The notes below the pieces were generated by a model that saw nothing but the letters and a program-made list of their open reading frames with translations, made no database searches and was not told the origin of the DNA. DNA of 64,000 nt from Benincasa hispida (Eukaryota; Streptophyta; Magnoliopsida; Cucurbitales; Cucurbitaceae). Below are positions 12,010 through 24,739 of this stretch, one piece after another. The stretch is taken from contig NC_052351.1 in NCBI RefSeq assembly GCF_009727055.1, positions 59,175,508 to 59,239,507 of the forward strand, read 5' to 3'. Positions within the stretch are counted from its first letter, which is position 1; every line of letters begins with the position of its first letter. A program made the position numbers and the translations under genes.

Positions 12010-12495
12010 ACAACTATCGTTTAGTGTTTTCTTGATCGTGTAGTGCCATTGTATAGCGCCTGACCAAGCTACACGATCGCGTAGTGTTTTTCATCAATCG
12101 TATAGTCATCGTTTAGTGCTGGTTGAAACTACACGATTGCTTAGGCCATCATTCAGTGCCTTTTCTTGATTTTTTAGCATGCGAACAAAACTACACGATC
12201 GTGTAATGCTACCACATAACACCTCTTCACATCGTTTAACTGTCATGCAAAACTACACGATCATGTAGTGCTATCGCATAGCACCCCTTCTATAAATTTA
12301 GCTCCCGCGCATAGCTACACGATCGTGTAGCGCTATTGTATAGCGCCTCTACACATCGTTTAGCCCCCACGCAAAGCTACACAATCGTGTAGTGCTAACG
12401 CATGTACATGATCGTCTAGCTCACAACACTTCAACGCCAGCGCCTATAGCTACATGATCGTCTAGCATTTCTTCTCATCGTTTAGCTCCCATCGT
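12010..12495. repeat. Minisatellite, about 62-bp unit, 7 copies, with CGATCG palindromes
   Basis: The landmark ctacacgatcg or a close variant recurs at about 12069, 12129, 12191, 12253, 12315, 12378 and 12450, so spacing is 60-63 bp with a last interval of 72. Many units contain the palindrome ACACGATCGTGT. It lies in the B1 leader 300 bp from the primer-binding site, the same place where B3 has an unrelated 61-bp minisatellite. Confidence 0.88.
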
Positions 12496-12799
12496 CTCGC
12501 ATTTAAACCTCAACGACGATATTTAAGCAGAGGCTGAAAAACTAGAATATGCAACCCAGCCTTCTTCACTTGTTTCTTCAATTACATCTTAATTTCAACT
12601 CTAATGACTCCAAATAAATTACAGACTCTTGAGAACACATATAAGCTCATCAATCAAGAGCCAATTACAAATTTAATCAAGAAATCAAAGAGAAAATAAA
12701 TGTCAAATCTCAGAAAACCATATCAGTGCACCAGTTTCATATAACTCAAGAAAAACACCCACCACACCAAAATTAAACCGAATTGAATGCTTATAAGAT
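12496..12799 (-). mobile_element. B1 leader adjoining the primer-binding site
   Basis: Non-coding and clearly similar to 40258-40494 plus 42382-42395 (B3) and to 29900-30141 (B2), sharing words such as cttcttcac, ttcaattacatc and aaattacag. It is the conserved part of the B leader. Confidence 0.75.
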
Positions 12800-12811
12800 G
12801 CTCTGATACCA
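12800..12811 (-). promoter_or_regulatory. B1 primer-binding site, initiator tRNA-Met type
   Basis: TGGTATCAGAGC on the minus strand, 2 bp downstream of the minus-sense LTR end at 12814. Confidence 0.9.
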
Positions 12812-12813
12812 AT

Positions 12814-14687
12814 TATTGGAATGTATCAGCAAGCAATGGAAGTAACAAGGATCAATAAGCACTCTAATTCATTAATTTTGGTTGAAACTAAAGCATGCTC
12901 TTGCAGAAACAAGTGGGTTTCAAGTCATACCTTTGTAGAACTTCTTCAAATCTCAATTTTCAGCTGCAAACTTCTCCAAATCTTGTTGTAGACCACCTCA
13001 GATCTTCCCTACTATCCTCTTAGAGCTTTAGATTGAGTTGTGGGACTCAAAATAAGCTTGAATGAAGGGAACTTGAAGAAGAACTCACAGCAGCAACCCA
13101 TTTGAAGAGCACCTTCTTCAACACGAATTTTTCAGCAAAAATTCGTTCAATTGCATGCCTCAATTCCACTCCAATCTTCTCAATATTGTAGACTATCATA
13201 CAAAGAAGATAGCTGCATGAGATGCAGCTCATGCTTGGAGTTATTGAAGCCAAAGGAAGTGGGTTATGTGTGAGTTACTTTGAAGGTGTAGTGGAAAAAA
13301 AACAAAAATCTATTTGTGTTTTTCTAACTTTTCAATTTTTACAAAATCGATTTAAAAAATAAAAAATATTATTAATTTGATAAAATTAATTTCATAAATT
13401 AGTTTTCTAATAAAATTAATAAATAATTATTTAAACAATTTAAATAATTCTAATTAATTTAATATCAAATAATAAATTAATTTTACACAAATCCACCTTC
13501 ATATATTTAAATCATATTTAAATATTAATTCTCCAATTTCGTTTAATTCTTAAAATTAAATGTGTAATTATATCTCATATAGTTACTAATTCTTTTAATT
13601 CTAATTTGAACGGTTCAAATTAACTTATCACGCTACTCTAAAGCTAATCCATTTATGAGCAAGTAGGAGAACCTCGCGGACCTACAGATCATGGCCTCCA
13701 ACGATCCGAGATTAATTGGCTAAACTTATTAAACCAAATTAACCCTCATTCGTTAACTAATGGGTCACTCCACTAAAGCCTATAGTTGAACTCCCCTCAC
13801 TGTAGATATATTATGTTCACTCGATATAACCATGATTAGTAAGTTAACCCTTCACAGGTTGTTCGTAATAATGGCTAGGTCAAATGTTTGTTTTACGCCC
13901 GAGATTACCTCTTGTTTCTTAAGTCCCACCAATCCTCTAGTAAACAATTGATTTGTGATCCAATCAACAACCTGAGTCCCTCTCGGACCAATGAGAGGGT
14001 GAGGCCCCTTGTTCAAGATCTGGAGTCAAGACTTAAGGGAACAATCTCTCTACTATCTCTAAAAACGAGTAGAAGTGAATTCCATCTTGCACCCTATGTC
14101 CCCAGCTATCTATTCGATCTTACCCCTAAAATGGGAGTTTATTGAGTCGGCGTTGTTGAGCCAATCCTCACTTATGCAAATCTAAGGATAATCCCGAATA
14201 AATAGGAGTTCATAGTTAGCTCGGGATTAAGGTCAAGTTACCTAGGTCATCGCTTGGAAATAGTCAGTTTTAAACAGTAAAAATGTTAAAAAGTAAGAGT
14301 GACTGATTTCGTGGTCCAATCTTGTACAAACCCTTTTGCACAGAACGCCCCCACTCTTCATATCATAACATGTACGAATTGTGATCATTTCATTTGTAGC
14401 ACTTTACAACTCTTTGTAACAACTACAGAGTAGGCCGCATCCAATAGTGCTACCAAAATAAGGCACCCAACCTTATTCATATACTATAGATCACTTTGAC
14501 TATTTACTTGAACCTGATCCACTTTTATGTCTCCACATAAAGTTCAAGTACTCATGTAATAGTCATGAGTCTTTTAGGTTTATTGGATTTCTAATAAGCA
14601 ATGCATATATTCAGTAAGAACTTATTGAATATTTTAGAATAAGTTTCATTGTTTAAAAACCACAAGTTTTAGGACATAAATCCAACA
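12814..14687 (-). mobile_element. B1 5' LTR, complete, 1874 bp
   Basis: On the minus strand it runs from TGTTGGATTTATGTCC (14687) to TCCAATA (12814), with the primer-binding site 2 bp further. It is colinear with the solo B LTRs at 16622-18565 and 40500-42376. It is the intact LTR that fixes the right border of B1. Small open frames (13047-13253, 13888-14145) recur in other B LTRs and are not genes. Confidence 0.9.
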
Positions 14688-15064
14688 GTTTAAGATTCAT
14701 GTGTGTTCTCATAAGTACTTCACCATATTATTCCTCTCGCCAGAAGCAAAGAAAAAAAATACCCCAAACTGACGAGGAGAAGGAGTTTTGGTTGACTCTA
14801 GATGCTACCATCCTATAACATATTCTTTTATCAATTTGATTTTCTTTTTAAGTTAATACTATTTATATTATTTTTATATGTAATTTTTATCAACAAAGTA
14901 ATATATCATTAATTTGAGTTTAAATTTGATTTGAATTTGAATATCTTGCTAAAAAAGTAACAAAAACTATGATATAACAAGAAAAGATATACATATGGTT
15001 GACAATATTTATTTTAATTATATATTACAAATGAATAGTGATATATATATACACACACACACGC
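14688..15064. other. Spacer outside B1, AT-rich
   Basis: No coding signal on either strand. Ends in an AT/AC microsatellite around 15040-15062. The first five bases, gttta, would be the B1 target duplication, but its partner is not intact at the left side. Confidence 0.6.
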
Positions 15065-15260
15065 TAGAGATGTCCATTCTCTCCGTGGAGACCAGGACCC
15101 TATGGTGATTCTACCTTGTATGAGGTGGAGAATCCCCGATTAGATTGGGAATGGAGAAGGAAGTAGAGAGAATTCTCTCCTCGTTGGCTAAACTGGGACG
15201 AGGATGGGAATTGCATTCCCATTTTCGACATTGGCCCCATCCCCATCCCAATGAGTATAA
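15065..15260. repeat. Fragment of a TAGAGATGTC-type DNA transposon
   Basis: Begins TAGAGATGTCC and contains GC-richer words such as gggaatggagaagg. A related piece in reverse orientation ends gacatctcta near 47850. The terminus resembles hAT-type plant MITEs. The overlapping short open frames are shadows. Confidence 0.4.
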
Positions 15261-15517
15261 CACACGCATATATATATATACACACACACACATACATACA
15301 TGCACACATAATCATAATAATAATAATAATAAACTCATAGTTTGTTATTATAAAAAAAAAAAAAACAAACTCTTATTTTGTTAAAATATAAGTTTATATA
15401 TATATAAAGCCCCAAAGGCCTAAACTTACCCACCTCGGCCTTGGAAGCCGAGGCCAAGGCGAACCGTTTTCCACCTCCAAAGGCTTGCTTCACATAGGCC
15501 ATATTTCAAGTCCCCTT
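15261..15517. repeat. Microsatellites (TA, AC, ATA) and flank of the solo LTR
   Basis: Alternating (TA)n and (CA)n occur at about 15266-15300, (ATA)n at about 15310-15330 and poly-A near 15350. The rest is spacer with a small inverted motif cctcggcc/ggccgagg near 15433-15455. It ends ccccttt, the target of the next insertion. The same target resumes at 21364 with cctttggctgg. Confidence 0.6.
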
Positions 15518-16212
15518 TGTAACGGCCCAATTTTTTGAGATCTCTAACTAAGATCGTTACTTCATAAATAAAAATTTAAAACCAAAAAATTTTGACCATA
15601 GAAATAAAATTTTTTAAAACAAATATGACAACTTAAAAACAATTTATAAAATAAATAAAACCTTTATTCGAGGTCTCCTAAAAAACATATTTATGAAAAT
15701 AACAATTGGAACTTAAGATTTTCTGTCTAACATCAATCCTAAATCAAAAAATTAAATAACTTGGAAACATAAAACTGAGCGAAAGCATTGAAACTAGTCA
15801 CATGGCACAATCACGAATCTTCTTGTCATACGCATGATACGTTTTTTGCTTTTACATTAAAAACATGTAAAGGAAAGATTGAGTATATAAAATGCTCAGT
15901 AAGTAGCCCCACTACCGGGATCAAGCTATGCAATCACATACAATCATGAATTTGAAAATCATTTTAATTAGCAAGACTTAAGGGTTAGCCAAATGGCCAA
16001 AACCGTGTATGCCACTTCAGGGTCTTTTCTTATCACCTGCCTTTTTAGGACATTTTTTTCATGTCATGCACCATCCATGGCCTATGCATTTAATGTGCCT
16101 TTTCAGGCGAGTGTATCATGTGCCTGGATGGCCAGTCGCATCGTAGTTTGTCATATACAAAATTTCATGTAACATACACATGCAAGTTCCACATAAAATC
16201 ACATGTATTCAC

Positions 16213-19200
16213 TATTGGGTTGTATGTCCTAAAACTCGTCATTTGTAATGTTAGACATATTCTATTATCAATAAAGATGTTATTGACGTTTATTCAATAA
16301 AACTATTGTTGAATATGTAAATTGTACTTGTAAAAACTAAATCCAATAAACTAAAGATCCATGGCTATTATATGAATACTTGAACTTTATATGGTGACAT
16401 AAAAATGGATCAAGTTCGAGTAAATAGCCAAAATGATCTATAGTATATGAATAAGGTTGGGTGTCTTATTCTCGTAATACTATCGGATGCGCCCCACTTT
16501 GTAGTTGTTACAATTTGTTGTAACGTGCTACAAATGAAGTGATTTTGATTCTTTCATGTAGTGATATGAGGAGCAGGGGTGTCCTATGCAATGAGTTTGT
16601 ATAAGATCCGAACCAAGAAATTGTTGGATTTTATGTCCTAAAACTTGTGGTTTGTAAATAATAAACTTATTTTGTAAATTGATAAAGTTGTTATTAAAGT
16701 TTTAATTCAATAAAGTTGTTATTGAATATATGAATTGCTTATTTCGTTTTAGAAATAAATCCAATAAACTAAAAGATCCATGACTATTGCATGAGTACTT
16801 GAACTTTATGTGGAGACATAAGAGTGGATCAGGTTCGAGTAAATAGCTAAAATGATCTATAGTATACAAATAAATTTGAGTGTCTTATTCTGGTCACACT
16901 ATCAGATGTAGCCCATTCTATAATTGTTACAAGAAGTTGTAAAGTGCTACAAACGAAATGATCCTGATTCATTCATGTGGTGACATGAGGAGTGGGGGCG
17001 TCCTGTGCAATGAGTTTGTATAAGATCAGACCAAGAAATAAATCACTCTTACTTTATAAGATTGTTTACTATTTAAGACTGACTATTTCGTAGCGATGAC
17101 CTAGGTAACTTGACCTTAATCTTAAGCTAACTATGAACTCTTGTGTATTTGGGATTATCCTTAGATTTTCATAGGTGAGGATTGACTCAATAGCACCGGC
17201 TCAATAAGCCTCCTATTTTAGGGGTAAGATCGGGTAGATAGCTGGGGATATAGGGTGCAATAGGAAATTCACTCCTACCCACTTTCAGGTATAGTAGAGA
17301 GGTTGTTCCCTTAAATGCTGACTTCGAGTCTTGAACAAGGGGGTTCCACCCTCTCATTGGCTCGAGAGGGATACAGTTTGTTGATTGGATCACAAACAAA
17401 TTGTTCATTAAAGGATCAGTGGAACTTAAGGAACAAGAGGTAATCTTGGGGGTAAAACAACTATTGACCCAGTTGTTATTACAAACAACCTGTGAAGGGT
17501 TAACTTACTAATCATGGTTATATCAAGTGAACACAATATATTTACAATGATGGGAGTGCAACTACTGGGCTTTAATGGAGTGACCCAAAAGTTAACGAAT
17601 AGGGGTTAATTCAATGTAAAGAGTTTAGCCAATTAATCTCGGATCGTTGGAGCCCATGATCTGTAGGTCCATTCGGTTCCCTACTAGTTCACTCGAGTTA
17701 ATTTAAATCGTTCAAATTTGAATTAAAGGAATTAGTAATTATATTGATACAATTACATGTTTAATTATGAAATTGAACGAAATTGGAGAATCGATAAATA
17801 TTTAAATATGATTTAAATATTAATTTCAATGAATAGAGATTCATGATTATAGAATTCATGACAAATTAATTTAATATTTAATATTAAATTAATAAAATTG
17901 TTTAATTAATTATTAATTATTAATTTTATTAGGAAAAATTAATTATTGAATTAATTTTTCTAAAATTAATAAATTTTTCAGTTTTAATTAAAAGAATTAA
18001 AATTGAAAAATATTTTTGTTTTTGAAAATAAATTTTTAAAAATTAAAAAAAAAACGGAAGGAAATTAAAAATGGAAAATCTCAAATGTGGGATTTTTCTA
18101 CTTTCAAGCACATAACTTATTCACCAAATCCTACTTCAAATTGAAGGAGCTGGCTTGTGCTGAGGCACTTCATTATGCATGATGTCTCTATATAAAACAC
18201 TTAGTTTTTTAGTGGAAAGACTCGTGCAAATACTCTAATTTTTGTTGAAAAGTCTGAAGGTTGAAGAAGAGTCTTCATTGGTGAGAACCAATGACCTTTC
18301 TCCTCTCATTTCTTAAATTCTAGCTTGTTTTGAGTCCCACAACTCAATCTAAGGTTCCTAAAGGATAGTAAGAAAGCTCTAATGGTGTTTCACGACCAGA
18401 AGAAGGAAGAATTGTAGCTGGATTTTGTTGAAGAAAAAGATCTTCAAAGGTATATATGAAACCCTCTTTTCATTTGATGAGCATGCTGATTTTAGAATTA
18501 AAACTGATGAATTAGAGTATTTAACGATTCTATTTTCTTTCGCTGCACGTTTATAGAAACTAATAGAAATAAATCACTCTTACTTTATAACACTATTTAC
18601 TATTTAAGACTGACTATCTCAAAGCGATGACCTAAGTAACTTGACATTAATCTTGAGCTAACTATGAACTCCTGTTTATTCAGGATTATCCTTAGATTTT
18701 CATGGGTGAGGGTTGGCTCAACAGCGCCGATTCAATAAGCCTCTTATTTCAAGGGTAAGGTCAGGTAGATAGATGGGGACATAGAGTGCAAGACGAAATT
18801 CACTCCTACCCGCTTTTAGGGATAATAGAGAGTTTGTTCCCTTAAATGCTGACTTCGAGTCTTGAACAAGGAGCCCCACCCTCTCATTGGCCTGAGAAGG
18901 ACTCAGTTTAGTGATTGAATCACAAATAAATTGTCCATTAGAGGATCAGTGGAACTTAAGGAACAAGATCTAATCTCGAGGGTAAAATAGCTTTTGACCG
19001 AACCGTGATTACGAACAACCTGTGAAGGGTTAACTTACTAATCATTGTTATATCGAGTGGACACAATATATCTACAATGAGGGGAGTGCAACTACTGGGC
19101 TTTAGTGAAGTGACCCAATAATTAACGAATGGTGGTTAATTAGGTTAAGGAGTTTAGCTAGTTAATCTTGAATCGTTGGAGCCCATGATCTGTAGGTCCA

Positions 19201-20204
19201 TGAGGTCCCCATACTAGCTCATATCTTACTAAACCTTAGAACTGTGTGACGAACCAATTTGAATTGTTCGAATTTGATTATTGGAGCAAAGCGTTAAATA
19301 TATACGATAATTTTAACCTAATGTTTAATTGTGAATTAAACATAAAGAGAGAGAAAATAGGAGATATTTAAATAAGATTTAAATATCAAGATTATGAATA
19401 GGGATTTATATTGATTGGGATTAGTGTTAGATTTAATATTAAATTAAATTAATTAAATTACTTAATTAATTATTTAATATTAATTTAATTTTATAATTAA
19501 TTATTAGAATTAATTTTGAAATTAAATGGAATCGGTCAAAATTGCATCAAAAGTCACAATTGTTGACTAGGTAAAAAATGCAATGAAAGTCAAAATGTTA
19601 ACTTTTGACTTTGAAAGTCTAAAAGTCAAAATTGTTGACTTTAGAATTTGAAAGTCAAAGTTTGACATTTGACCAAGTTAGTGGAAAGATCCAACAATTG
19701 TGAATGGGAAATTCCAACATTTGCATTGCTAAGTGCTCTTTATTTGAAGACACTTGCCTCACTAATCTCACTTTGAGTTAGTGGATTTTCTAGTATCAAA
19801 TTCTCATCAAACTCAAAGTTGCATGTTTTGCATGAAATGGCCTATAAAAAGAAGAGATTTATGAATTTTACAACTCTTGGCCAAGTGGAATTTTATGAGA
19901 GTATTTGATAATCTCAACATTTTTCTCTCGCAAATCCTTAACATTTTCCTCTTCAAATTGGTCACTCACCGGATTCTACCATCCTGTTCTAATACTGGAG
20001 GATAGTCGGGAAGACTTTCGTGGTGGTCTACGAACCGTTCGTTAGGAGATTGGGGTTGATTTGGAGAAGATTTGAGTCTACAAAGATTGTATATCTTCTT
20101 CCCCTTTATTCTTAATGTACTTGCATGCTTATTCTTTGAATTTAACCTAATTAGAGTACTTTAGATTCATTATTTCTTCCGTTGCGCATGTGTTCGTTCC
20201 ATCA
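16213..20204 (+). mobile_element. B solo LTR, older, split by a younger B solo LTR
   Basis: Outer parts are 16213-16621 (starts TATTGGGTTGTATGTCC) and 18571-20204 (ends cgttccatca), about 2.04 kb joined. Exact target duplication ttcac lies at 16208-16212 and 20205-20209. The two parts are colinear with intact B LTRs. No internal domain remains, so it is a solo LTR formed by LTR-LTR recombination. Confidence 0.92.
16622..18565 (+). mobile_element. B solo LTR, younger, nested, 1944 bp
   Basis: Starts TGTTGGATTTTATGTCC and ends aaactaata, with exact target duplication gaaat at 16617-16621 and 18566-18570. It sits inside the older B LTR at the aagaaataaatcactc landmark, and removing it restores that text. 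The open frame 17187-17408 (minus) is LTR sequence. Confidence 0.93.
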
Positions 20205-21368
20205 TTCACAAAACATCATGTTCATGCTAAACTTGTGGACATGCTTATCAATCAAAATTGACATATTCAATCATATAAAAAACCATGCTTAATCAACATA
20301 CATAGCATAGACATTATTAATCAATTCATTTGGCAAAGGGCATTTCAATTGTAGAGTCACTTACCTCAAAATCTAACCCAAATAATTTAACCTTCTTCCT
20401 GTCTTAAATGGATCTTGACCCAATCCCCCAACTCTTTATTGATTCAAAACTACCTTTGTTTTTCCAACAAGAACGTGCACAACATTCTTAATCTTGCTGG
20501 ACAGCAACCTAAAACCTTCCAAAACTTCAATAAAGAAAAAGAAAGTCGAAAACAATCTTAATCCAGCCAGATAACACCTTCAAAAACCCAATTCTAACAT
20601 CAATACATTATGGGTAAGTCAAAACTTAAACAAAAAATCGATGGGTATGTAAGATCCTTCAAGAAAACCTATAAAATACCATAACAACCTTATTGGGTGT
20701 TTGTCGTCTGTACAGATCCAGCAGTGGCGTGCGCTGGTGGAAATAACTGGCGTTTAGGTGGTTTGAGGCACTCTACTATGTGCTAGACTGAGTGGCAGAT
20801 CGGATGAGATAGAGGCAGACGAAGGTGTGACTGGACATGGTCGTAGGTCACTCGCGCCATGGCAGGGCGGTCGACGTGCAGGCAGCTTAAGCACCGACCG
20901 CTGGTGAAGTGGTGGTAGCTGGCAAGGAGAGTGTATACGAGGGAGAGGGGCGACGACGCAACCTTTTCTTCTTCGCGAGGAGGGAAAAAAATGCATGGAA
21001 AAAAAAACCCAATATATGTATATATAACTTTTATGTCAAAGCCCAATAAACTATATTATATATGCATTTTTTTCCCTCCAAAATCCTCTAATATCCAACT
21101 TTATGACTTTAAAATCCAATATCTCAAATTTTCTCCCAATAGAGTAAGATTTCTTATCTCATCAAAGATTTACTCAAACTTAACTTCAAATCGTTTCTCA
21201 ATAAATTGAACTAGTTATCTTTAACAACAAATCCAATTAAACCAATTATCTTTTCTAAAGTAAATCAATCTTGGCTCCAAATCCAAAAATCCAAATTTTA
21301 GGGAAAATAAATTCCAATAATTCAAGATAATCAATATAATTTTACTCAAATTTGTGTGTTACACCTTT

Positions 21369-22529
21369 GGCTGGACCAAATTTGTATTCCTTAATCCCAC
21401 TTGGATCTGGAACTCTATTTCATAATCCCACTTGATTTGAAACTCTAAGTCCACTCCACGATAAATAAGGGATCATAGGCAACTATAAAGCACCTAAAGT
21501 GCTTTTATTTAAATAGGAATTCACGTGATTTTATTAAATTTGATATTGTTTGTTAGTCAATTTCAGGATTTAAACAAAATGACAAGATTCTGAGCTAAAA
21601 CGGGTCAAGAAAGTCCAATTATGCATAAATGAGATAAACGGGGACCAAGTGCATCAAAAAGAGAATAAGAGGAGGAAAAGAAGCAAGGTTGCCCTAAAAC
21701 AGGGCAATGCCGCAGTGCCAAACTATTGATGGAAAATTTTGGCAACTTTTGGAAAACTTTGCTTCTAGAATTTTAATTTGCATTTACGCTTTCTAGCATC
21801 ATTGTTCTTAATGATTTTGAATGTTTGATCAACTTTGAATGATTCCATGATTTAAATCTTGTTTTGTCGAGTAGGTTTTAGATTAGATCATGTATGCTAG
21901 ACTATCGTTTGAAAACACAAAGAGTAGTCGGATAACAATAGAGAATGTTGATGAAGAGTCTTAATGCTTTGTTTAATTATCTAGTTTTAAGAGATTAGTA
22001 ATTAGTAATTAAGAAGAAAATATTGTTTTCAAAAGATTCAATCTGGATAAAAGACTTCTAAATCTAAGTGTTGTGTTAATTATTTCAAGAATCATGCAAT
22101 TGTGTCTAATGATGCCTCTGATAAAATTTATTCCCTAGAACGTCTCTTAGTTGATAATCTTCATAATCAATCCCTTTTATTGCTTTCCTAGTTTAGTTTA
22201 TATTATTTTGCATCAAATTCGGTCCCTTAAATAAAATTGGAATGATCTCTGAATAGCTAAAAGATAACCAATCTGATTCCCTGAGGATGATACTTGACCA
22301 AGACTGTTTTAACTATATTATTACTCAATGTGTGTGCTTATGCGTATGAACAACACCTAAGGTAAGTTCTTCTCTCCGCTTCTAGCTTACTTTGACACTT
22401 TGTTGATTATAACGAGATGGACGGGCATAATGAAGACAAATGGGATCAAGAACGACACTCTAAGATAGTATTAAAGCGATAAATAAAAGATCCACTCACC
22501 TACATCGAAATTGATCTCCTAAGGAAGAG
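21369..22529 (+). other. Sequence upstream of gypsy gag, possibly its 5' LTR or leader
   Basis: AT-rich and non-coding. The 22200-22330 part (ccctgaggatgatacttgacc) resembles the U5 end of plant gypsy LTRs, but I find no second LTR copy and no clear primer-binding site, so the border is unresolved. Confidence 0.4.
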
Positions 22530-23394
22530 GTGAAGTCGAAGTTTGTGGCGTTAGAGGCAAAGGTAGAGACTTTGGATCGAAACCTGGCTCGAATCATGGA
22601 ACTCTTGGAGATGCAGAAAAACCACTCTTACATTACAAGCTTTGGTCAGCCTCATCCCGATAGGGAAGAGGCAGAGCTGAAGTCTGAGAAGTTGCATGAA
22701 GAAAAAAGGATGGATTAAGGCTTAGTTCAAGTTCTTAAACCCCAAAGAAGCAAGGTCGATCCAAAAAATATCTAAGAGGTTCAATCAAAGTCTCCCACAT
22801 TCTCACTAAAGAGGATTTCCTTTAGGGAGAAGATATAAGAATACTTAACACCTATAGTCGGAAACCATGTAAGAGGCAACATCAACTTAAAGATGAATTA
22901 AGGCGACAAAAAGAAGGGTAGAAACTATGAAGACCACTCAACTCGTCTCAGTATCGAGGTTGATGTTGAGGCCGAGGATAGAGCAACCTTAGGTCAATCT
23001 GAGGCCGAGGTATTCTTAGCCCAAGTCATGGCCAAGAAGAACTTACGCCAGGCCATGATCAGGGTGAACCTAGGCCAGGTTGAGGCTAGGGTGAATATAG
23101 GTCAGGCCAAGGAAAAGCCAGGAAGAACCCAAGCCAGAACTTGGATGGGTCCAAGATTGAAGTCGGACATCCTATGGCAGATACAGATAAGGTTAACCAT
23201 CCCTCAGTCGAAATTGACCATAGGGGATAACCTGCAGAAGCACTGGAATTCTTCCCTCTCATATCCGAAGAAAAAAGAAAATATTGGGACAAAGCTAGGG
23301 GTTGAACAAAGTGCAAGGTTGATTAATTTTTTTAAAGCCAATGCAGATGTATGTGTTGGTCACATGAAGACATGTAGAGAATTGATCCTAGTGT
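22530..23394 (+). pseudogene. Ty3/gypsy gag remnant, Tat/Ogre-like
   Basis: A short frame at 22530-22718 is coiled-coil-like, rich in Glu, Lys and Leu (LEAKVETLDRN, RIMELLEMQK). The next 700 bp hold broken frames and repeated gaggccgaggt/caggccaagg words around 22960-23115, translated as Gln/Ala/Glu-rich stretches. The position directly before an RT of Tat/Ogre type suggests gag with a degraded linker or protease. No zinc knuckle and no Asp-Thr-Gly protease site could be read. Gag assignment rests mostly on context. Confidence 0.5.
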
Positions 23395-24542
23395 GATAGT
23401 ACATCGACCAAAAGTTGATAGGGATTTTAAACCCATAAAGCAATTGTGAAGAACATTTAATCAAGAATGGAATGAAGTAATACCTGACCAAGTTGAAGAT
23501 CTTCTTGAAGCAGGTTTCATTAGAGAAGTTAATTATCCTGAATGGCTTTCTAATGTGTGGTATTAGTCAAGAAGGCAAATGGAAAATGGTGAATGTGTAT
23601 CAATTTAACCGATCTAAACAAAGATTGCCCTAAAGATAGTTTTTCCCTTCCAAGTATTGATTATTTGGTGGATGTCACAACAGGTTACGAGATGGTAAGT
23701 TTCATGGATGTCTACACTCAAGGTATAATCAAATCAAAATGCATGAAGACGATGAAGAAAAAACTTATTTGACCACAAGTAAGGAATTGTACTGCTATAA
23801 AGTCATGCATTTGGTCTTAAAACTGTAGGTACAACGTATCAAAGAATGGTAAACCACATGTTCGCTCCTCTTATTAGGAAGAACATAGAAGTATATATGG
23901 ACGATATGCAGTAAAAAGTACTAAAGTGGGTCGACATGAAGCCAACCTTAACGAAGCTTTTCAAATATTCCAAAAATACAATATGAAGTTGAATCCAAGT
24001 AAATGTGTTGTTGGGGTAACATTCAAAAAATTTCAAGGATTTATGGTTCTTCAAAGAGGGATAGAGGCCAATCCAGATAAGATTCGAGCTATCATGGAAA
24101 TGGCATCTCCAACAAACCTCAAGCAACTTCAAAGTCTTAATAGAAGAATAGCATCACTTAATAGATTCACAAGCAAGGCCATAGATAGATGTTTCCCTTT
24201 CCTCAAAATTATAATGGAAGAGCCTCAATTTAAATGAACAGAAGAATGTGAGCGAGCTTTCAAGGACCTGAAGACATATTTGGGTTAAGCTCCCCTTCTT
24301 GGGGATGAATTATTACTCTACCTAGTAGCCTTGAAAATCAAAGTAAGTTCAAATTTAGTCAAAGAAGAGAATGGACTTCAACGACCAGTTTATTATACAA
24401 GTAAAGCGATGGTGAGGGCAGAGATTAGATATCCTCAAGTGGAGAAGCTTGCTTTTGCATTAGTCACTTCAGTTAGAAGGTTATGCCCATATTTTCGAGT
24501 GCATAAAATCACTATCTTAACTAATTTTCCTTTGAGACAAGT
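23395..24542 (+). pseudogene. Ty3/gypsy reverse transcriptase and first part of RNase H, degenerate
   Basis: RT copies the element RNA into DNA. Readable pieces in order: VIVHRPKVDRDFKP, VEDLLEAGFIREV and YPEWLSNV (RT entry, about 23395-23560); LNKDCPKDSFSLPSIDYLVD (23610-23675); SFMDVY and MHEDDEEKTYLTTSKELYCYK after a frameshift; YMDDM, the catalytic motif, at about 23896-23910; then KYNMKLNPSKCVVGV and LQSLNRRIASLNRF (about 23970-24170). RNase H begins RPVYYTSKAMVRAEIRYPQVEKLA and reaches TNFPLRQVLG at about 24550. Several stops and frameshifts make it inactive. The wording is closest to Tat/Ogre clade RT. RNase H is interrupted by the D LTR and resumes at 28106. Confidence 0.85.
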
Positions 24543-24739
24543 ATTGGGGTTCATGCCTTAAATCTCGTAGGGTTCTATAGTTTGTAAACTTTGTACGAAC
24601 AAACTCTTATGTGTTTAATAATATATGATATTTTTATTCAATTTGTCTATGAAATAGGTGATATTTTAGTTGCATTAACCATAAACCAATAAACTAACAT
24701 CCAAGGTTATCATTGTAACTCGAACATGTATATGAAGAC

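Larger units (their letters stand above)
15518..21363 (-). mobile_element. Solo LTR of TGTAAC...GTTACA type, probably Ty3/gypsy, carrying nested B LTRs
   Basis: Termini are TGTAACGG (15518) and GTTACA (21363). The pentamer ccttt occurs at 15514-15518 and 21364-21368, one base being shared with the first T of the element. After removing the nested B LTRs the element is about 1.85 kb. No gag or pol is present. Minus orientation is inferred because plant gypsy LTRs often start TGTAACAC and end in a CCGTTACA-like motif. A GC-richer part at about 20700-20990 holds open frames on the minus strand (20754-21046) without recognisable domains. Confidence 0.65.

Noticed and set aside
12010..12495. Tandem CGATCG palindromes as a replication origin or methylation switch
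   Set aside because: The repeat is confined to a retroelement leader and replaced by another motif in B3; no independent support for such a function.
15433..15455. Inverted motif cctcggcc/ggccgagg as a terminator or hairpin gene
   Set aside because: Short, imperfect, and without adjacent transcript evidence; plant genes do not use such terminators.
20754..21046. Minus-strand frames of 80-87 codons in a GC-richer patch
   Set aside because: They overlap each other in different frames, show Ser/Pro/Leu-rich composition without a domain and lie inside a solo LTR.
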